The notes below the pieces were generated by a model. The model searched no databases. It saw only the letters and a list, made by a program, of their open reading frames with translations, and was not told the origin of the DNA. A DNA stretch of 50,643 nucleotides from Paracoccaceae bacterium (lineage in GTDB: Bacteria > Pseudomonadota > Alphaproteobacteria > Rhodobacterales > Rhodobacteraceae), in the NCBI GenBank assembly GCA_947476475.1, contig CANJQT010000012.1, positions 1 through 50,643 on the forward strand, given 5' to 3'. Each line of letters begins with the position of its first letter. Positions within the stretch are counted from its first letter, which is position 1. This document shows, in pieces, positions 9,391-18,394 of this stretch. Both the position numbers and the translations under genes were made by a program.

Positions 9391-10245
9391 GTGACCGAGG
9401 CTGCCAATAAGCCAGGCCGTGTGAACAGACCCTATAATATGGGGCGGCTTTCCTATGCGGGCACCTTCACGAACCCGTTCAAATCAGGAACGATCCGCAC
9501 CATCGAATGGCTGACCGGCAAGCTGACGCTGCTGAAGCTGATCCGTCAGTTCGAACGCGCCGGCGCACCTGTCGGCCCGCCCTTCTGGCCAAAGGCTATG
9601 CGCCATATGGGGATCGACATCCTGACCCCGGCCGCAGAAATCGCACTTATCCCAAAGACCGGTCCACTGGTTGTGGTTGCAAACCATCCGCATGGTCTGG
9701 TCGACGGGATGATCATGGCCGAAATCGTCAACCGCGTACGGTCGGATTTCAAGATTCTCACCCGCTCGCTTCTGACTGGAATTCCCGAGGTCGAGCAATT
9801 CATGATCCCCGTGCCTTTCCCGCACGAGGACAATTCCCGTGAACTAAGCCTGCAGATGCGTATCGACACGATGAATCATCTGAAAGCCGGCGGCGCGATC
9901 ATCCTGTTTCCGGCGGGCAAGGTCGCCTGTTCCGAACACTGGTTTGGTCCCGCGATCGAGGCGGAGTGGAACCTGTTCACCCACAAGATGGTTCACAAAA
10001 GCGGCGCCACGATCCTGCCCATGCATTTCACCGGCCAGAACTCGCGCGCTTATCAGATATCGAACAGGCTTTCCTCGACGCTGCGGCAAAGCCTGCTCTT
10101 GTATGAAATCAAACGCGCCCTCTTCAAGCCCCAGCGCCCCCATATCGGCACCCCGATCCCAGCTTCGGTTTTGGATCAATGGCAAGGCAACCCGCGCGGG
10201 TTCCTGGCTTGGCTGCGCGATCATACCCTCAGCTTGGGAAATTAG
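9391..10245 (+). CDS. Lysophospholipid acyltransferase family protein (PlsC-like)
   Basis: 284 residues. The acyltransferase core is visible as VVVANHPHGLVDG (the His/Asp catalytic motif, in the hemolysin-like variant spacing) and later GGAIILFPAGKVA, the substrate-binding region. It probably transfers an acyl chain to a lyso-lipid at the inner membrane. The chosen start is GTG at 9391, preceded by a GGGGG run and 25 bases after the HPr stop. An ATG at 9439 would remove 16 residues. It is the last gene of the chvI operon. The exact lipid substrate is unknown. Confidence 0.75.
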   Translation: MTEAANKPGRVNRPYNMGRLSYAGTFTNPFKSGTIRTIEWLTGKLTLLKLIRQFERAGAPVGPPFWPKAMRHMGIDILTPAAEIALIPKTGPLVVVANHPHGLVDGMIMAEIVNRVRSDFKILTRSLLTGIPEVEQFMIPVPFPHEDNSRELSLQMRIDTMNHLKAGGAIILFPAGKVACSEHWFGPAIEAEWNLFTHKMVHKSGATILPMHFTGQNSRAYQISNRLSSTLRQSLLLYEIKRALFKPQRPHIGTPIPASVLDQWQGNPRGFLAWLRDHTLSLGN

Positions 10246-10315
10246 GCACCCACACGCGGGGCCGGTCTGCACCCTTCCCTAAGCACGCCTCAGCCAGTGC
10301 GAAATCAATCCCTTT

Positions 10316-10370
10316 GACACTGGCCCAAATGGCTTGGGTCGCGCGAGGGCAAAAGCCCCTCGCCTTTCCG
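10316..10370. repeat. Intergenic palindromic repeat, copy D (diverged)
   Basis: Lies between the stops of the convergent acyltransferase and hydroxyacyl-CoA dehydrogenase genes. It reads ACTGGCCCAAAT, then GGGTC, then the hairpin GCGAGGG-caaaagc-CCCTCGC (10343-10363). The same order of parts is seen in copies at 2858, 46889 and 49789. The hairpin may terminate both convergent genes. Confidence 0.5.
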
Positions 10371-10372
10371 CG

Positions 10373-11248
10373 TCAGCGGGTCGGCACCGGAACCTCGCCG
10401 CGATAATCATAAAAGCCGCGCTGCGTCTTGCGGCCAAGCCAGCCGGCCTCGACATACTTTGTCAGCAGTGGGCAAGGCCGGTATTTCGTATCCGCCAGCC
10501 CATCATGCAGCACGTTCATGATCGCCAGACAGGTATCAAGCCCGATGAAATCCGCCAGCTCCAGCGGCCCCATTGGATGGTTGGCCCCCAGTTTCAGCGA
10601 TTCATCGATGGATTTGACCGAACCCACGCCTTCGTAAAGCGTATAGACCGCCTCGTTGATCATCGGCATCAGGATGCGGTTGACGATGAAGGCCGGGAAA
10701 TCCTCGGCGCTGGCAGCGGTTTTGCCCAGTTTCTGCACCACCTCCAGCATCGCCTGATAGGTCGGCTCGTCGGTGGCGATTCCCCGGATCAGTTCGACCA
10801 GCTGCATCACCGGCACCGGATTCATGAAATGAAATCCCATGAACTTTTCCGGCCGGTCCGTCCTGCTTGCCAGTCGCGTGATCGAGATGGACGAGGTGTT
10901 CGAGGTCAGGATGGTTTCCGGCTTCAGATGCGGCACCAGATCCTCAAAGATTGCCGACTTCACCGTTTCGCGCTCGGTCGCCGCTTCGATCACCAGATCG
11001 GTCTGCCCCAGATCGGTCAGCTTCAACGTGGTCTTGATCCGCGCCATGGCTGCGGCCTTGTCCTCGGCGCTGATACGCCCCTTGGAAAGCTGGCGTTCCA
11101 GATTCCTGTCGATCAGCGCAACCGCCTTGTCCAGCGCGTCTTGCGAAATGTCGGTCATCAGCACGTCAAAGCCCGCCACGGCAAAGACATTGGCAATGCC
11201 ATTGCCCATCTGGCCCGCACCCACAATACCCACTGACCGGATCGCCAT
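10373..11248 (-). CDS. hbdA: 3-hydroxybutyryl-CoA dehydrogenase
   Basis: 291 residues with an N-terminal NAD(P)-binding motif VGIVGAGQMGNGIANVF, the catalytic region GFHFMNPVPVMQLVELI (His of the His-Glu pair) and the C-terminal dimerisation domain (NHPMGPLELADFIGLDT, GRKTQRGFYDY). It interconverts acetoacetyl-CoA and 3-hydroxybutyryl-CoA. The length is typical of the monofunctional bacterial enzyme. AGAGGG six bases before the ATG supports the start. It is close to etfBA, as in other Rhodobacterales. The products suggest a role in butyrate/PHB or ethylmalonyl-CoA metabolism. Confidence 0.93.
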   Translation of the reverse strand: MAIRSVGIVGAGQMGNGIANVFAVAGFDVLMTDISQDALDKAVALIDRNLERQLSKGRISAEDKAAAMARIKTTLKLTDLGQTDLVIEAATERETVKSAIFEDLVPHLKPETILTSNTSSISITRLASRTDRPEKFMGFHFMNPVPVMQLVELIRGIATDEPTYQAMLEVVQKLGKTAASAEDFPAFIVNRILMPMINEAVYTLYEGVGSVKSIDESLKLGANHPMGPLELADFIGLDTCLAIMNVLHDGLADTKYRPCPLLTKYVEAGWLGRKTQRGFYDYRGEVPVPTR

Positions 11249-11399
11249 CGTTCACCCTCTCGAAGCCTTTGCGCGACCTTATGCCCCCCTTTCCGCCCAG
11301 TGCAAGCCCGCAGCTGCGATGCGGCGTTTCCCCTTAGGCATTTGGCAATGTGTGGCGTGCAAGCTTCGCAGCGGGTGAGTCTACTTCAAAGGTGGGAAA

Positions 11400-12224
11400 A
11401 TGGCTTTCGAACATCCGGGCGACGGATCGCTCGATTATTATCCGTGTCGCTACGGCACGTCCAAACTGCTCTTTCGCGGCCCGCGCCGCAAACTCGAAGG
11501 GTCCTATTGCGCCATCCTTGGCGGATCAGACACCTACGGAAAATATGTCCGCGATCCCTATCCATCATTGCTGGAACGCGAACTCGGCACCACGATGGTC
11601 AACTTCGGCTACATGAATGCCGGCGCCGATGTGTTTCTGAACGAACCGGTGATCATCGACGCCTGTAACAGGGCAAAGGTGACGGTGGTGCAGCTGCTGG
11701 GCGCACATAACATGTCGAACCGGTTTTATGCGGTTCACCCGCGCCGCAACGACCGATTCTTGCGGGCATCGTCCCTGATGAAAACCATCTTCCGCGAAGT
11801 GGATTTCACCGAAATCCACTTCACGCGCCATCTGCTCTTGTCGCTCAAACGCCGCGCCCCCGAAAAATACGCGCTTGTCGAAACAGAATTGAAATCCGCC
11901 TGGGTCGCACGAACCCGGCTGATGCTGCAAAAGATCGTCGGGCGCAGCGTGCTTTTGTGGGTCGGCGATCATCATGCCAACGGCATGTCGCGCGACGAAC
12001 TGGGCCACGAACCCTTGTTGCTGGATCAGCAGATGATTGATGCTGTCCGCCCCTTTGCGACAGACTGCGTGCAGGTCACGCCCAGCAAAGCGGCCTGTGC
12101 CGCAGGCACAAACGGCATGTTCTTTCCGGCCCTTGATGCGCTGGTTGCCGCCCAAATGCCAGGCCCCCGAGTGCATGAGGAAGTGGCAGATGCCCTTGCC
12201 CCCGTGCTGCGGCGCCATCTGTAA
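11400..12224 (+). CDS. DUF6473 family protein, function unknown
   Basis: 274 residues, no signal peptide and no membrane helix. I recognise it as the DUF6473-type protein common in Rhodobacterales. The N-terminal YYPCRYGTSKLLFRGP is followed by CAILGGSDTYGKYV, a GxSxT-like turn that resembles SGNH hydrolases, and by VNFGYMNAGADVFL and WVGDHHANG. These fit a SGNH-hydrolase-like or sulfotransferase-associated fold, but I cannot assign a reaction. AAGGTGGG just before the ATG supports the start. It is a one-gene unit with its own strong terminator and lies between hbd and etfA on the opposite strand. Confidence 0.75.
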   Translation: MAFEHPGDGSLDYYPCRYGTSKLLFRGPRRKLEGSYCAILGGSDTYGKYVRDPYPSLLERELGTTMVNFGYMNAGADVFLNEPVIIDACNRAKVTVVQLLGAHNMSNRFYAVHPRRNDRFLRASSLMKTIFREVDFTEIHFTRHLLLSLKRRAPEKYALVETELKSAWVARTRLMLQKIVGRSVLLWVGDHHANGMSRDELGHEPLLLDQQMIDAVRPFATDCVQVTPSKAACAAGTNGMFFPALDALVAAQMPGPRVHEEVADALAPVLRRHL

Positions 12225-12228
12225 TGAC

Positions 12229-12260
12229 AAAGGCCTGCCGTGTGGCAGGCCTTTGCTTTT
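12229..12260 (+). terminator. Rho-independent terminator of the DUF6473 gene
   Basis: A perfect 11-bp stem, AAAGGCCTGCC (12229-12239) and GGCAGGCCTTT (12244-12254), with a GTGT loop and then GCTTTT. It begins five bases after the TAA stop. In the other direction it sits downstream of etfA, where it has a weaker T tract, so it may serve both genes. Confidence 0.9.
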
Positions 12261-12289
12261 GGCTATCCGTGAACCCGGAGTTCAGAAGC

Positions 12290-13216
12290 TCAAAGCTTGC
12301 TGACCAACTCCGGAACCGCCGTGAACAGATCAGCAACCAGACCGTAATCCGCAACCTGAAAAATCGGCGCTTCTTCGTCCTTGTTGATCGCCACGATGAC
12401 TTTGGAATCCTTCATGCCGGCAAGGTGCTGAATGGCACCCGAGATGCCAACCGCGACATAAAGGTTCGGCGCCACCACTTTGCCGGTCTGGCCAACCTGC
12501 CAGTCGTTGGGCGCATAGCCGCTGTCAACCGCAGCACGGCTTGCGCCAACGGCGGCATTCAGCTTGTCTGCCAGCGACTCGATGAGATCAAAGCTTTCCT
12601 TCGAACCAACGCCACGGCCACCCGACACCACGATCCCGGCCGAAGTCAGCTCGGGGCGGTCGCTGGTGGCAACGCGGTCCTCAACCCAGTCCGACAGGCC
12701 CGGATTTGCAGCAGCACCAATCTTTTCGACCGATGCCGAACCACCGGCGCCAGCCGCTTCGAACGAAGCGGTGCGGATGGTGGCAACCTTCACCTTGTCC
12801 GACGATTTCACCGTCTGGATGGCGTTACCCGCATAGATCGGGCGCTCGAACGTGTCGGCGTCGATCACGGCGGTCACGTCCGACAGCACCATCACGTCAA
12901 GAAGGGCAGCCACGCGCGGCAGGACGTTCTTGTTGAACGCGGTCGAGGCCCCGACGATGTGGCCGTAACCACCCGCCAGCGAAGCGATCAACGCTGCAGT
13001 CGGTTCAGCCATGCCATGGCAATAGGCGTGGTCATCGGCGAACAGCACCTTGGCCACCCCCGACAGTTTCGCCGCATCCGCCGCAGCGGCATCGCCGCCC
13101 GTGCCAGCGACAAGGACATGCACCTCGCCCAGAGCCTTGACGGCGGTCAGGGTCTTGGCCACCGCGTCGGTCGCAAGATGGCCGTCATTCACATCGGCAA
13201 TCAGAAGAACGGCCAT
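12290..13216 (-). CDS. etfA: Electron transfer flavoprotein, alpha subunit
   Basis: 308 residues. The C-terminal FAD-binding part is clear: SGGRGVGSKESFDLI, QVGQTGKVVAPNLYVAVGISGAIQHLAGM and INKDEEAPIFQVADYGLVAD. The protein pairs with EtfB to take electrons from acyl-CoA dehydrogenases (such as the Mcd-type enzyme at 268-1932) and pass them to ETF:quinone oxidoreductase. One base separates it from the etfB stop, so the pair is co-translated. Confidence 0.97.
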   Translation of the reverse strand: MAVLLIADVNDGHLATDAVAKTLTAVKALGEVHVLVAGTGGDAAAADAAKLSGVAKVLFADDHAYCHGMAEPTAALIASLAGGYGHIVGASTAFNKNVLPRVAALLDVMVLSDVTAVIDADTFERPIYAGNAIQTVKSSDKVKVATIRTASFEAAGAGGSASVEKIGAAANPGLSDWVEDRVATSDRPELTSAGIVVSGGRGVGSKESFDLIESLADKLNAAVGASRAAVDSGYAPNDWQVGQTGKVVAPNLYVAVGISGAIQHLAGMKDSKVIVAINKDEEAPIFQVADYGLVADLFTAVPELVSKL

Positions 13217-13217
13217 C

Positions 13218-13979
13218 TCAGATTACTCCCGCTTCGTCTCTAAGTTTCGCAATCAGCTCGTCCACCGAACCGACCTTCACGCCTGCCTTGCGGCCCGCCG
13301 GTTCCGTGGTCTTGATCACCGACAGGCGCGGGCTGACATCAACACCCAGATCCGCCGGGGTCTTGATGGCCAGCGGCTTTGCCTTGGCCTTCATGATGTT
13401 GGGAAGGCTGGCATAGCGCGGCTCATTCAAGCGCAGGTCAACAGTAACGATGGCAGGCATCTTGACCTTGATCGATTGCAGACCACCGTCCACTTCACGG
13501 GTGACCGTGGCGCTGTCGCCGTCGATCTTCAGTTCCGAAATGAACGTCGCCTGCGACCAACCCAACAGGGCCGACAGCATCTGCCCGGTGGCGTTCATGT
13601 CATTGTCGATCGCCTGCTTGCCGCAAAGTACGACACCCGGGTTTTCTTCCTTGACCACGGCGGCCAGCAGCTTGGCCACGGCCAAGGGCTCGATATCCGT
13701 GTGAACGTCGGCGGTCGCCTCGATCAGGATCGCGCGGTCAGCACCCATCGCCAGCGCGGTGCGCAGCGTTTCCTGAGCCTGCTTCACGCCGATCGACACG
13801 ACAACAACCTCGGTTGCCACGCCTTTTTCCTTCAGGCGGATCGCCTCTTCGACGGCAATTTCGTCAAAGGGGTTCATCGACATCTTCACGTTGGCCAGAT
13901 CGACGCCCGTGCCATCCGCCTTGACGCGGACCTTCACGTTATAGTCGATCACGCGCTTTACAGGCACCAGTACCTTCAT
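13218..13979 (-). CDS. etfB: Electron transfer flavoprotein, beta subunit
   Basis: 253 residues beginning [17 protein letters not shown], typical of EtfB, with the AMP-binding/family segment [26 protein letters not shown] and the dehydrogenase-docking-like loop [16 protein letters not shown] near the C-terminus. The frame is open 12 codons upstream, but only the ATG at 13979 gives the family N-terminus and has GGAG before it. It forms a heterodimer with EtfA. The 5' leader contains a stem-loop, described separately. Confidence 0.97.
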   Translation of the reverse strand: MKVLVPVKRVIDYNVKVRVKADGTGVDLANVKMSMNPFDEIAVEEAIRLKEKGVATEVVVVSIGVKQAQETLRTALAMGADRAILIEATADVHTDIEPLAVAKLLAAVVKEENPGVVLCGKQAIDNDMNATGQMLSALLGWSQATFISELKIDGDSATVTREVDGGLQSIKVKMPAIVTVDLRLNEPRYASLPNIMKAKAKPLAIKTPADLGVDVSPRLSVIKTTEPAGRKAGVKVGSVDELIAKLRDEAGVI

Positions 13980-14004
13980 TGGCGTGCGTCTCCTCAAGAC
14001 AGAA

Positions 14005-14026
14005 GCCACCTGCAAAGTCAGGTGGC
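14005..14026 (-). promoter_or_regulatory. Stem-loop in the etfBA leader
   Basis: A perfect 8-bp stem, GCCACCTG (14005-14012) and CAGGTGGC (14019-14026), with a six-base loop, 26 bases upstream of the etfB start codon. On the etfB strand it is preceded by seven T and followed by TTCTGTCTT, which is a poor U tract. It may be a leader hairpin affecting mRNA stability or attenuation, or the terminator of nothing visible. Confidence 0.5.
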
Positions 14027-14054
14027 AAAAAAAGCTTCCGCCGTTTCCTAGCGA

Positions 14055-14069
14055 TTCTGCGGCGCAGAA
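14055..14069. promoter_or_regulatory. Perfect palindrome upstream of etfBA
   Basis: TTCTGCG-G-CGCAGAA, two 7-bp arms around one base, 76 bases upstream of the etfB start. Its place upstream of the leader hairpin fits an operator near the etfB promoter. No matching regulator is encoded next to it. Confidence 0.35.
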
Positions 14070-14196
14070 GACAGTGCAAAATCGACGCAGAGTGTCGCAC
14101 CGCCGCCACGTATGGGCCTGTTAGCGACCGTCAACCGCAGTAAGGGCCGCAGCAGCGGCACTTGATCCGCCGCCTAAGCCAATTTAGCATCTTCGG

Positions 14197-14559
14197 ATGG
14201 AAAAGGTCACAGGCATCGGCGGTTTCTTTTTTCGCGCGTCCAATCCGGCGGCGCTTGCCGACTGGTATGACCGGGTGCTGGGCGTAAGTCCGGTGCCGCA
14301 GGATTCCGAAACGCTCCCTTGGACCCAAGAGGCAGGCGCAACCGCCTTTTCCCCGTTCGACGCGGCGACCAGCTATTTCGGCGACCAGACCCGGCAGTTC
14401 ATGTTGAATTTCCGCGTTCGCGATCTTGATGCGATGGTCGCGCAGATCAAGGCCAGCGGAACACAGGTTGTCGTTGACCCCGAACCCTATCCCTACGGCC
14501 GCTTCGCGCGCCTGACCGATCCCGAGGGCAACCCGATCGAGCTTTGGCAACCCGGCTAA
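14197..14559 (+). CDS. VOC-superfamily (glyoxalase/bleomycin resistance-like) protein
   Basis: 120 residues, the size of one VOC module with two beta-alpha-beta-beta-beta units. The start (GIGGFFFRASNPAALADWYDRVLG) and the end (GRFARLTDPEGNPIELWQP) are typical; the second is the usual metal-ligand Glu region. Substrates of such single-domain proteins vary widely and cannot be read here. No good ribosome-binding site precedes the ATG. It is transcribed alone, divergent from etfBA and convergent with the adenosyltransferase gene. Confidence 0.8.
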   Translation: MEKVTGIGGFFFRASNPAALADWYDRVLGVSPVPQDSETLPWTQEAGATAFSPFDAATSYFGDQTRQFMLNFRVRDLDAMVAQIKASGTQVVVDPEPYPYGRFARLTDPEGNPIELWQPG

Positions 14560-14566
14560 AGCGTAT

Positions 14567-15133
14567 TCAGCGGTTCGCGCCCGGCACCCACAAAACGTCG
14601 CCGCCTTCATTCGCCACACGTGCTGCGACAAAGAACCAATCTGACAGGCGGTTCAGGTAACGCACCGCCGCCTCATTCACCTCTTCGACGGTCGCCAGTT
14701 CCACCGTCAGCCGCTCTGCGCGACGCGAAACGGTGCGGCAAAGATGCAGTTGCGCGGCCAAAGCAGTGCCGCCGGGCAGGATGAAGCTACGCAACGGGGC
14801 CAGAGGCGCGTTCATCGCATCAATTTCCGCCTCAAGCCTTTCAACCTGTGACGGGATCATCCGCAGAACCGGATAGCCCGCCTCGCCATCCTTGCTCATC
14901 TCCGGGCGGCACAGATCGGCGCCAAGATCGAACAGGTCATTCTGAATCCGCGCAAGGCCCGCATCCATTTCGCCGGTCGCATGCAGCCGCGCCAGCCCTA
15001 CGGTGGCGTTCGTCTCGTCGACCGTGCCGTAAGCCGCCACGCGGGGGGAAAACTTCGCCACACGCGCGCCGTTGCCCAATGCGGTTTCGCCCTTGTCGCC
15101 AGTGCGCGTATAAATCTTGTTCAAAACCACCAT
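14567..15133 (-). CDS. Cob(I)alamin adenosyltransferase, PduO type
   Basis: 188 residues. The ATP-binding N-terminus IYTRTGDKGETALGNG, the segment AAYGTVDETNATVGLARL, and the C-terminal helix CRTVSRRAERLTVELA plus YLNRLSDWFFVAAR are classic for the PduO/MMAB family. It makes adenosylcobalamin, needed by methylmalonyl-CoA and ethylmalonyl-CoA mutases, which matches the Mcd-type dehydrogenase and ETF in this window. The start overlaps the upstream gene's stop by one base (TGATG). Confidence 0.95.
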   Translation of the reverse strand: MVVLNKIYTRTGDKGETALGNGARVAKFSPRVAAYGTVDETNATVGLARLHATGEMDAGLARIQNDLFDLGADLCRPEMSKDGEAGYPVLRMIPSQVERLEAEIDAMNAPLAPLRSFILPGGTALAAQLHLCRTVSRRAERLTVELATVEEVNEAAVRYLNRLSDWFFVAARVANEGGDVLWVPGANR

Positions 15134-15342
15134 CAGGGACGCACGCCTCCGGTTAAATAGACAAACAGCAGGATCAGCGCCACCGCGACCGCTTGGGCGA
15201 TGATTCGGTAGCGCATGATCCGGTTGGCGTGTTTGCGGTTGAAATCCCCGCCTTTGGCAAAGCCGCCAATGCCGGTCATCAGCACCGCCAGCACCACCAG
15301 ACAGGCGAAAGCGGCCAGCAGGAACAACGGATCTTTGGTCAT
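15133..15342 (-). CDS. Twin-transmembrane, HIG1-like small protein
   Basis: 69 residues with two membrane helices (about 5-25 and 45-65) joined by a basic loop, GGDFNRKHANRIMRYRII. This hairpin layout with an RxxR/MRYR-type loop is that of HIG1-domain (hypoxia-induced) or twin-transmembrane proteins common in alphaproteobacteria. It is translationally coupled to the adenosyltransferase (TGATG). HIG1 proteins in mitochondria associate with respiratory complexes; a similar role here would be a guess. Confidence 0.8.
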   Translation of the reverse strand: MTKDPLFLLAAFACLVVLAVLMTGIGGFAKGGDFNRKHANRIMRYRIIAQAVAVALILLFVYLTGGVRP

Positions 15343-15390
15343 GTCAGCCCTCCGGGTTTGCCACTCTCTAGGCGCTTTCGCGGCGCTTGC

Positions 15391-17328
15391 CTAGCGGCCC
15401 TTCAGCAGATCGGTAAAGGCAACCGGTCCCGTCGTGCCGCTCAGTCGGGCTTGATAGATGGGCAGGCTTTCGGCCACCCGCATCACATAGGTCTGCGTTT
15501 CGCGGAAGGGGATCGCCTCAATCCAGTCCACCGGATCGACATTCTTTTGCCGGGGATCGCCAAAAAAGCCCATCCATTTGCGCGACCGGCCCGGCCCGGC
15601 ATTGTAGCCCGTCGCCACTAGCAACGGCGAAGTGCCGAATTCCGCCACCAGGTCCTCCAGATAAGCCGACCCCAGCCGCGCATTATAGTCGAAATCCGAC
15701 CCAAGTTTGCCCCGGTCGAAGCCAAGGCCCACCTTCTGCGCCATCATCTTTCCGGTTTCGGGCATCACCTGCATCAGGCCCAGCGCACCAACCGCCGACT
15801 GTGCCACCGGGTTGAATTCGCTTTCGCGCCGGGCGATGGCCAAGGTCAGTTCCGTAGGCACCGGCAGGTCCAGATGATCCAGCCCCACCAGCGGGAAATA
15901 GGCTGAAGGCCAGATCACGCCCTTGTCCGCCGCCGCCTTGGCCAACACAAGGCCGACATAAGGCTCGCGCGCTTCCAGCGCCATTCCGGCAAGCCGACCG
16001 ATATCCTCGCCCGAAAGCCCTTCTGCCAGATGCAGAAAGAAACGCGCCGCCAGCTGCCGGTCGCCCGCCGCCATCAAAAGCCGCCCGGCCTTGAAGACCG
16101 ACGCCCCGGCAAAGGCCGCGTCCTTCCACGCCGGATAGGCCTCTCCCCCGGCAAGTGCAGGGGACAGCGGCAGGCCAACCTTTTCCGCCGCCAGCAGCCC
16201 GTAGAACCCCGTCTGATAACGCGCGCCTTCCGCATAGGCGGCCTGCGCCTTGTCAGGCTGGCCCAAAGCCTCGTAGGCGCGGCCCTGCCAGTAACCGGCA
16301 CGGCCCCGGCTGATCGGCCCATCCGCAGTCGCCGCAAAGCGGTCGAAATGCTGCAGCGCGGCCTTCGCATCACCCAGCTTGCGCAGCGCGACATAGCCGG
16401 CCAGCCATTCCAGATCGGCGTAATCATCGCCCTCGGTCAACTGGTGGTCAGCCGCCAGCCGATAGGCGCGGCGCGGATCACCCTCGCGCATCTCCTTGCG
16501 CGCCAGTTTGCGCCGCCAGTCGGCCCAGACCTCGGGGTCACCCAGGCTTTCCGCCGATGTCGACCGCTCTAGCATCAGCGTGGCGGCATCCTGATATTTA
16601 TCCTTGCTGATGCGCCAGCGGAACCGGTCATAGGCTAGCCCGGCCGATCCGGCCATTTTCGCCGGCACTGCGCTGATCAGCGCATCCAGTCCATCGCCAT
16701 CCTCCTGCAGCGCGATCCGCGCCCGAGCCACCGCGCGCGTCCCCTCGCCCACCCGCGGCAACATGCGCTTGGCATCCTCGACCAGCCCTGCCCACAGCAT
16801 CGCGGCCATCCTGCCTCCATGATGCTCTTCAAGCTCTGCTCCGAAACCGGCCAGAAAGCCTTCCTCATCCTCGGGCGTCATCCCAAGATTGCGCCAGCCG
16901 CGCACTGCTTCTGCGCGGGCCGCCGCTTCATCCCCCTTGGCGCGCAGGGCACCCGCAAGGGCAAGCGATCCCGCCCCGGTCTGCGGCGGCTCGGTGGCGA
17001 AAAATTCGATGATCAGATCCGGCGAAAGCCCCTCGGAAACCACCGCCTCGCCCTTCTTGCGCAAAAGCTTCAGACCCGGCCAGTCGGGGTGGCGGTTGAG
17101 GAAATCAAAGTAGTCCGCGAAATCCGCCGGCGCTTCGCGCAAATGCCGCCAGGTCACAATATCGGCCGCCAGTCCCCCTGCATCGCGGGCCTGCATCAGC
17201 GCACCGTCCCAGTCGCCATTGTCAGCGGCCGCCAATGCCGCGCGCAATCCGGCCGCCTCATCGGCGCACGCCGGGGCTGAAAGCGTAAAAACCGCACCAA
17301 GAGCGGCAATTATCAAGCGACGGATCAT
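15391..17328 (-). CDS. slt: Soluble lytic murein transglycosylase
   Basis: 645 residues with a cleavable signal peptide (MIRRLIIAALGAVFTLSAPACA), a long alpha-helical superhelical region made of TPR-like repeats, and a C-terminal SLT domain from about 490. The catalytic Glu is about residue 502 in IARRESEFNP, followed by GALGLMQVMPETG and the GYNAGPG loop. It cuts peptidoglycan between MurNAc and GlcNAc in the periplasm, forming 1,6-anhydro ends. It is a single gene, divergent from dapA. Confidence 0.95.
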   Translation of the reverse strand: MIRRLIIAALGAVFTLSAPACADEAAGLRAALAAADNGDWDGALMQARDAGGLAADIVTWRHLREAPADFADYFDFLNRHPDWPGLKLLRKKGEAVVSEGLSPDLIIEFFATEPPQTGAGSLALAGALRAKGDEAAARAEAVRGWRNLGMTPEDEEGFLAGFGAELEEHHGGRMAAMLWAGLVEDAKRMLPRVGEGTRAVARARIALQEDGDGLDALISAVPAKMAGSAGLAYDRFRWRISKDKYQDAATLMLERSTSAESLGDPEVWADWRRKLARKEMREGDPRRAYRLAADHQLTEGDDYADLEWLAGYVALRKLGDAKAALQHFDRFAATADGPISRGRAGYWQGRAYEALGQPDKAQAAYAEGARYQTGFYGLLAAEKVGLPLSPALAGGEAYPAWKDAAFAGASVFKAGRLLMAAGDRQLAARFFLHLAEGLSGEDIGRLAGMALEAREPYVGLVLAKAAADKGVIWPSAYFPLVGLDHLDLPVPTELTLAIARRESEFNPVAQSAVGALGLMQVMPETGKMMAQKVGLGFDRGKLGSDFDYNARLGSAYLEDLVAEFGTSPLLVATGYNAGPGRSRKWMGFFGDPRQKNVDPVDWIEAIPFRETQTYVMRVAESLPIYQARLSGTTGPVAFTDLLKGR

Positions 17329-17475
17329 GATTCAGGTTACTGCTTCGTTGTTTTGCGACAAATCTAACGCAGCACCGCTTCAGTGCAACACACAAACTTG
17401 GCAAGCCACGCCGATGCGGCTAGGTTCCGCCGCGATTTCAACGGGCGAGTCAGCCTAAACCACAAGGAGCGTGTC

Positions 17476-18351
17476 ATGTTCAAAGGGTCTTATCCCGCCC
17501 TGGTCACGCCGTTCAAGGACGGCGCAGTGGACTTCGACGCGCTGAAAAAACTTGTCGACTGGCATGTGGCTGAAGGAAGCCATGGTCTGGTCCCGGTGGG
17601 GACCACGGGCGAAAGCCCGACCCTGTCGCACGCCGAACATGGTCAGGTGATCGAAGCCGTGGTCAAAGCGGCCGCGGGCCGGGTGCCGGTCATCGCGGGG
17701 GCGGGGTCGAACAATACCGCCGAAGGGATCGACCTGATCCGCCACGCCGAACAGGTCGGCGCCAATGCGGCGCTGGTGGTGACGCCCTATTACAACAAAC
17801 CGACCCAGCGCGGCATGATCGCCCATTTCACGGCGCTGCATGATGCGTCGAACCTGCCGATCATCATCTACAACATCCCTGGTCGGTCGGTCGTGGACAT
17901 GCTGCCCGATACCATGGGCGAACTTGCCAAACTGCCGCGCATCGTCGGGGTCAAGGACGCCACCGGCAAGATCGAACGGGTTAGCCAGCAACGCGCCACC
18001 TGCGGGCGCGACTTCATCCAGTTGTCAGGCGAAGATGCCACCGCCCTTGGCTTCAACGCCCATGGCGGGGTTGGCTGCATTTCGGTCACCGCCAACGTCG
18101 CCCCCCGCCTTTGCGCGGAGTTCCAGGAAGCCACCTTGCGCGGCGACTATGCCAAGGCGCTGGACTATCAGGACCGGCTGATGCCGCTGCACGAAGCGAT
18201 TTTCATCGAACCGGGCCTTGCAGGTGCCAAATATGGCCTGTCGAAGCTGGGCCTGTGCCGCGAAGAAGTGCGGATGCCGCTGACCACCCTGCTTGAATCG
18301 ACCAAGGAAAAGATCGACGCTGCCATGCGTCACGCCGGTCTGATCAACTGA
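17476..18351 (+). CDS. dapA: 4-hydroxy-tetrahydrodipicolinate synthase
   Basis: 291 residues, the standard length. It condenses pyruvate with aspartate semialdehyde in lysine and meso-diaminopimelate synthesis. Key residues are visible: the [10 protein letters not shown] motif (Thr44/Thr45), Tyr132 in IIIYNIPGR, and the Schiff-base Lys160 in IVGVKDATG. The frame is open upstream, but AAGGAG six bases before the ATG at 17476 sets the start. A diverged, truncated family member, probably from hydroxyproline catabolism, occurs near 43 kb. Confidence 0.97.
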   Translation: MFKGSYPALVTPFKDGAVDFDALKKLVDWHVAEGSHGLVPVGTTGESPTLSHAEHGQVIEAVVKAAAGRVPVIAGAGSNNTAEGIDLIRHAEQVGANAALVVTPYYNKPTQRGMIAHFTALHDASNLPIIIYNIPGRSVVDMLPDTMGELAKLPRIVGVKDATGKIERVSQQRATCGRDFIQLSGEDATALGFNAHGGVGCISVTANVAPRLCAEFQEATLRGDYAKALDYQDRLMPLHEAIFIEPGLAGAKYGLSKLGLCREEVRMPLTTLLESTKEKIDAAMRHAGLIN

Positions 18352-18394
18352 TCCGGCGGCCCACAGCCGGGCACGCCCTTTTCACACCCACGCG

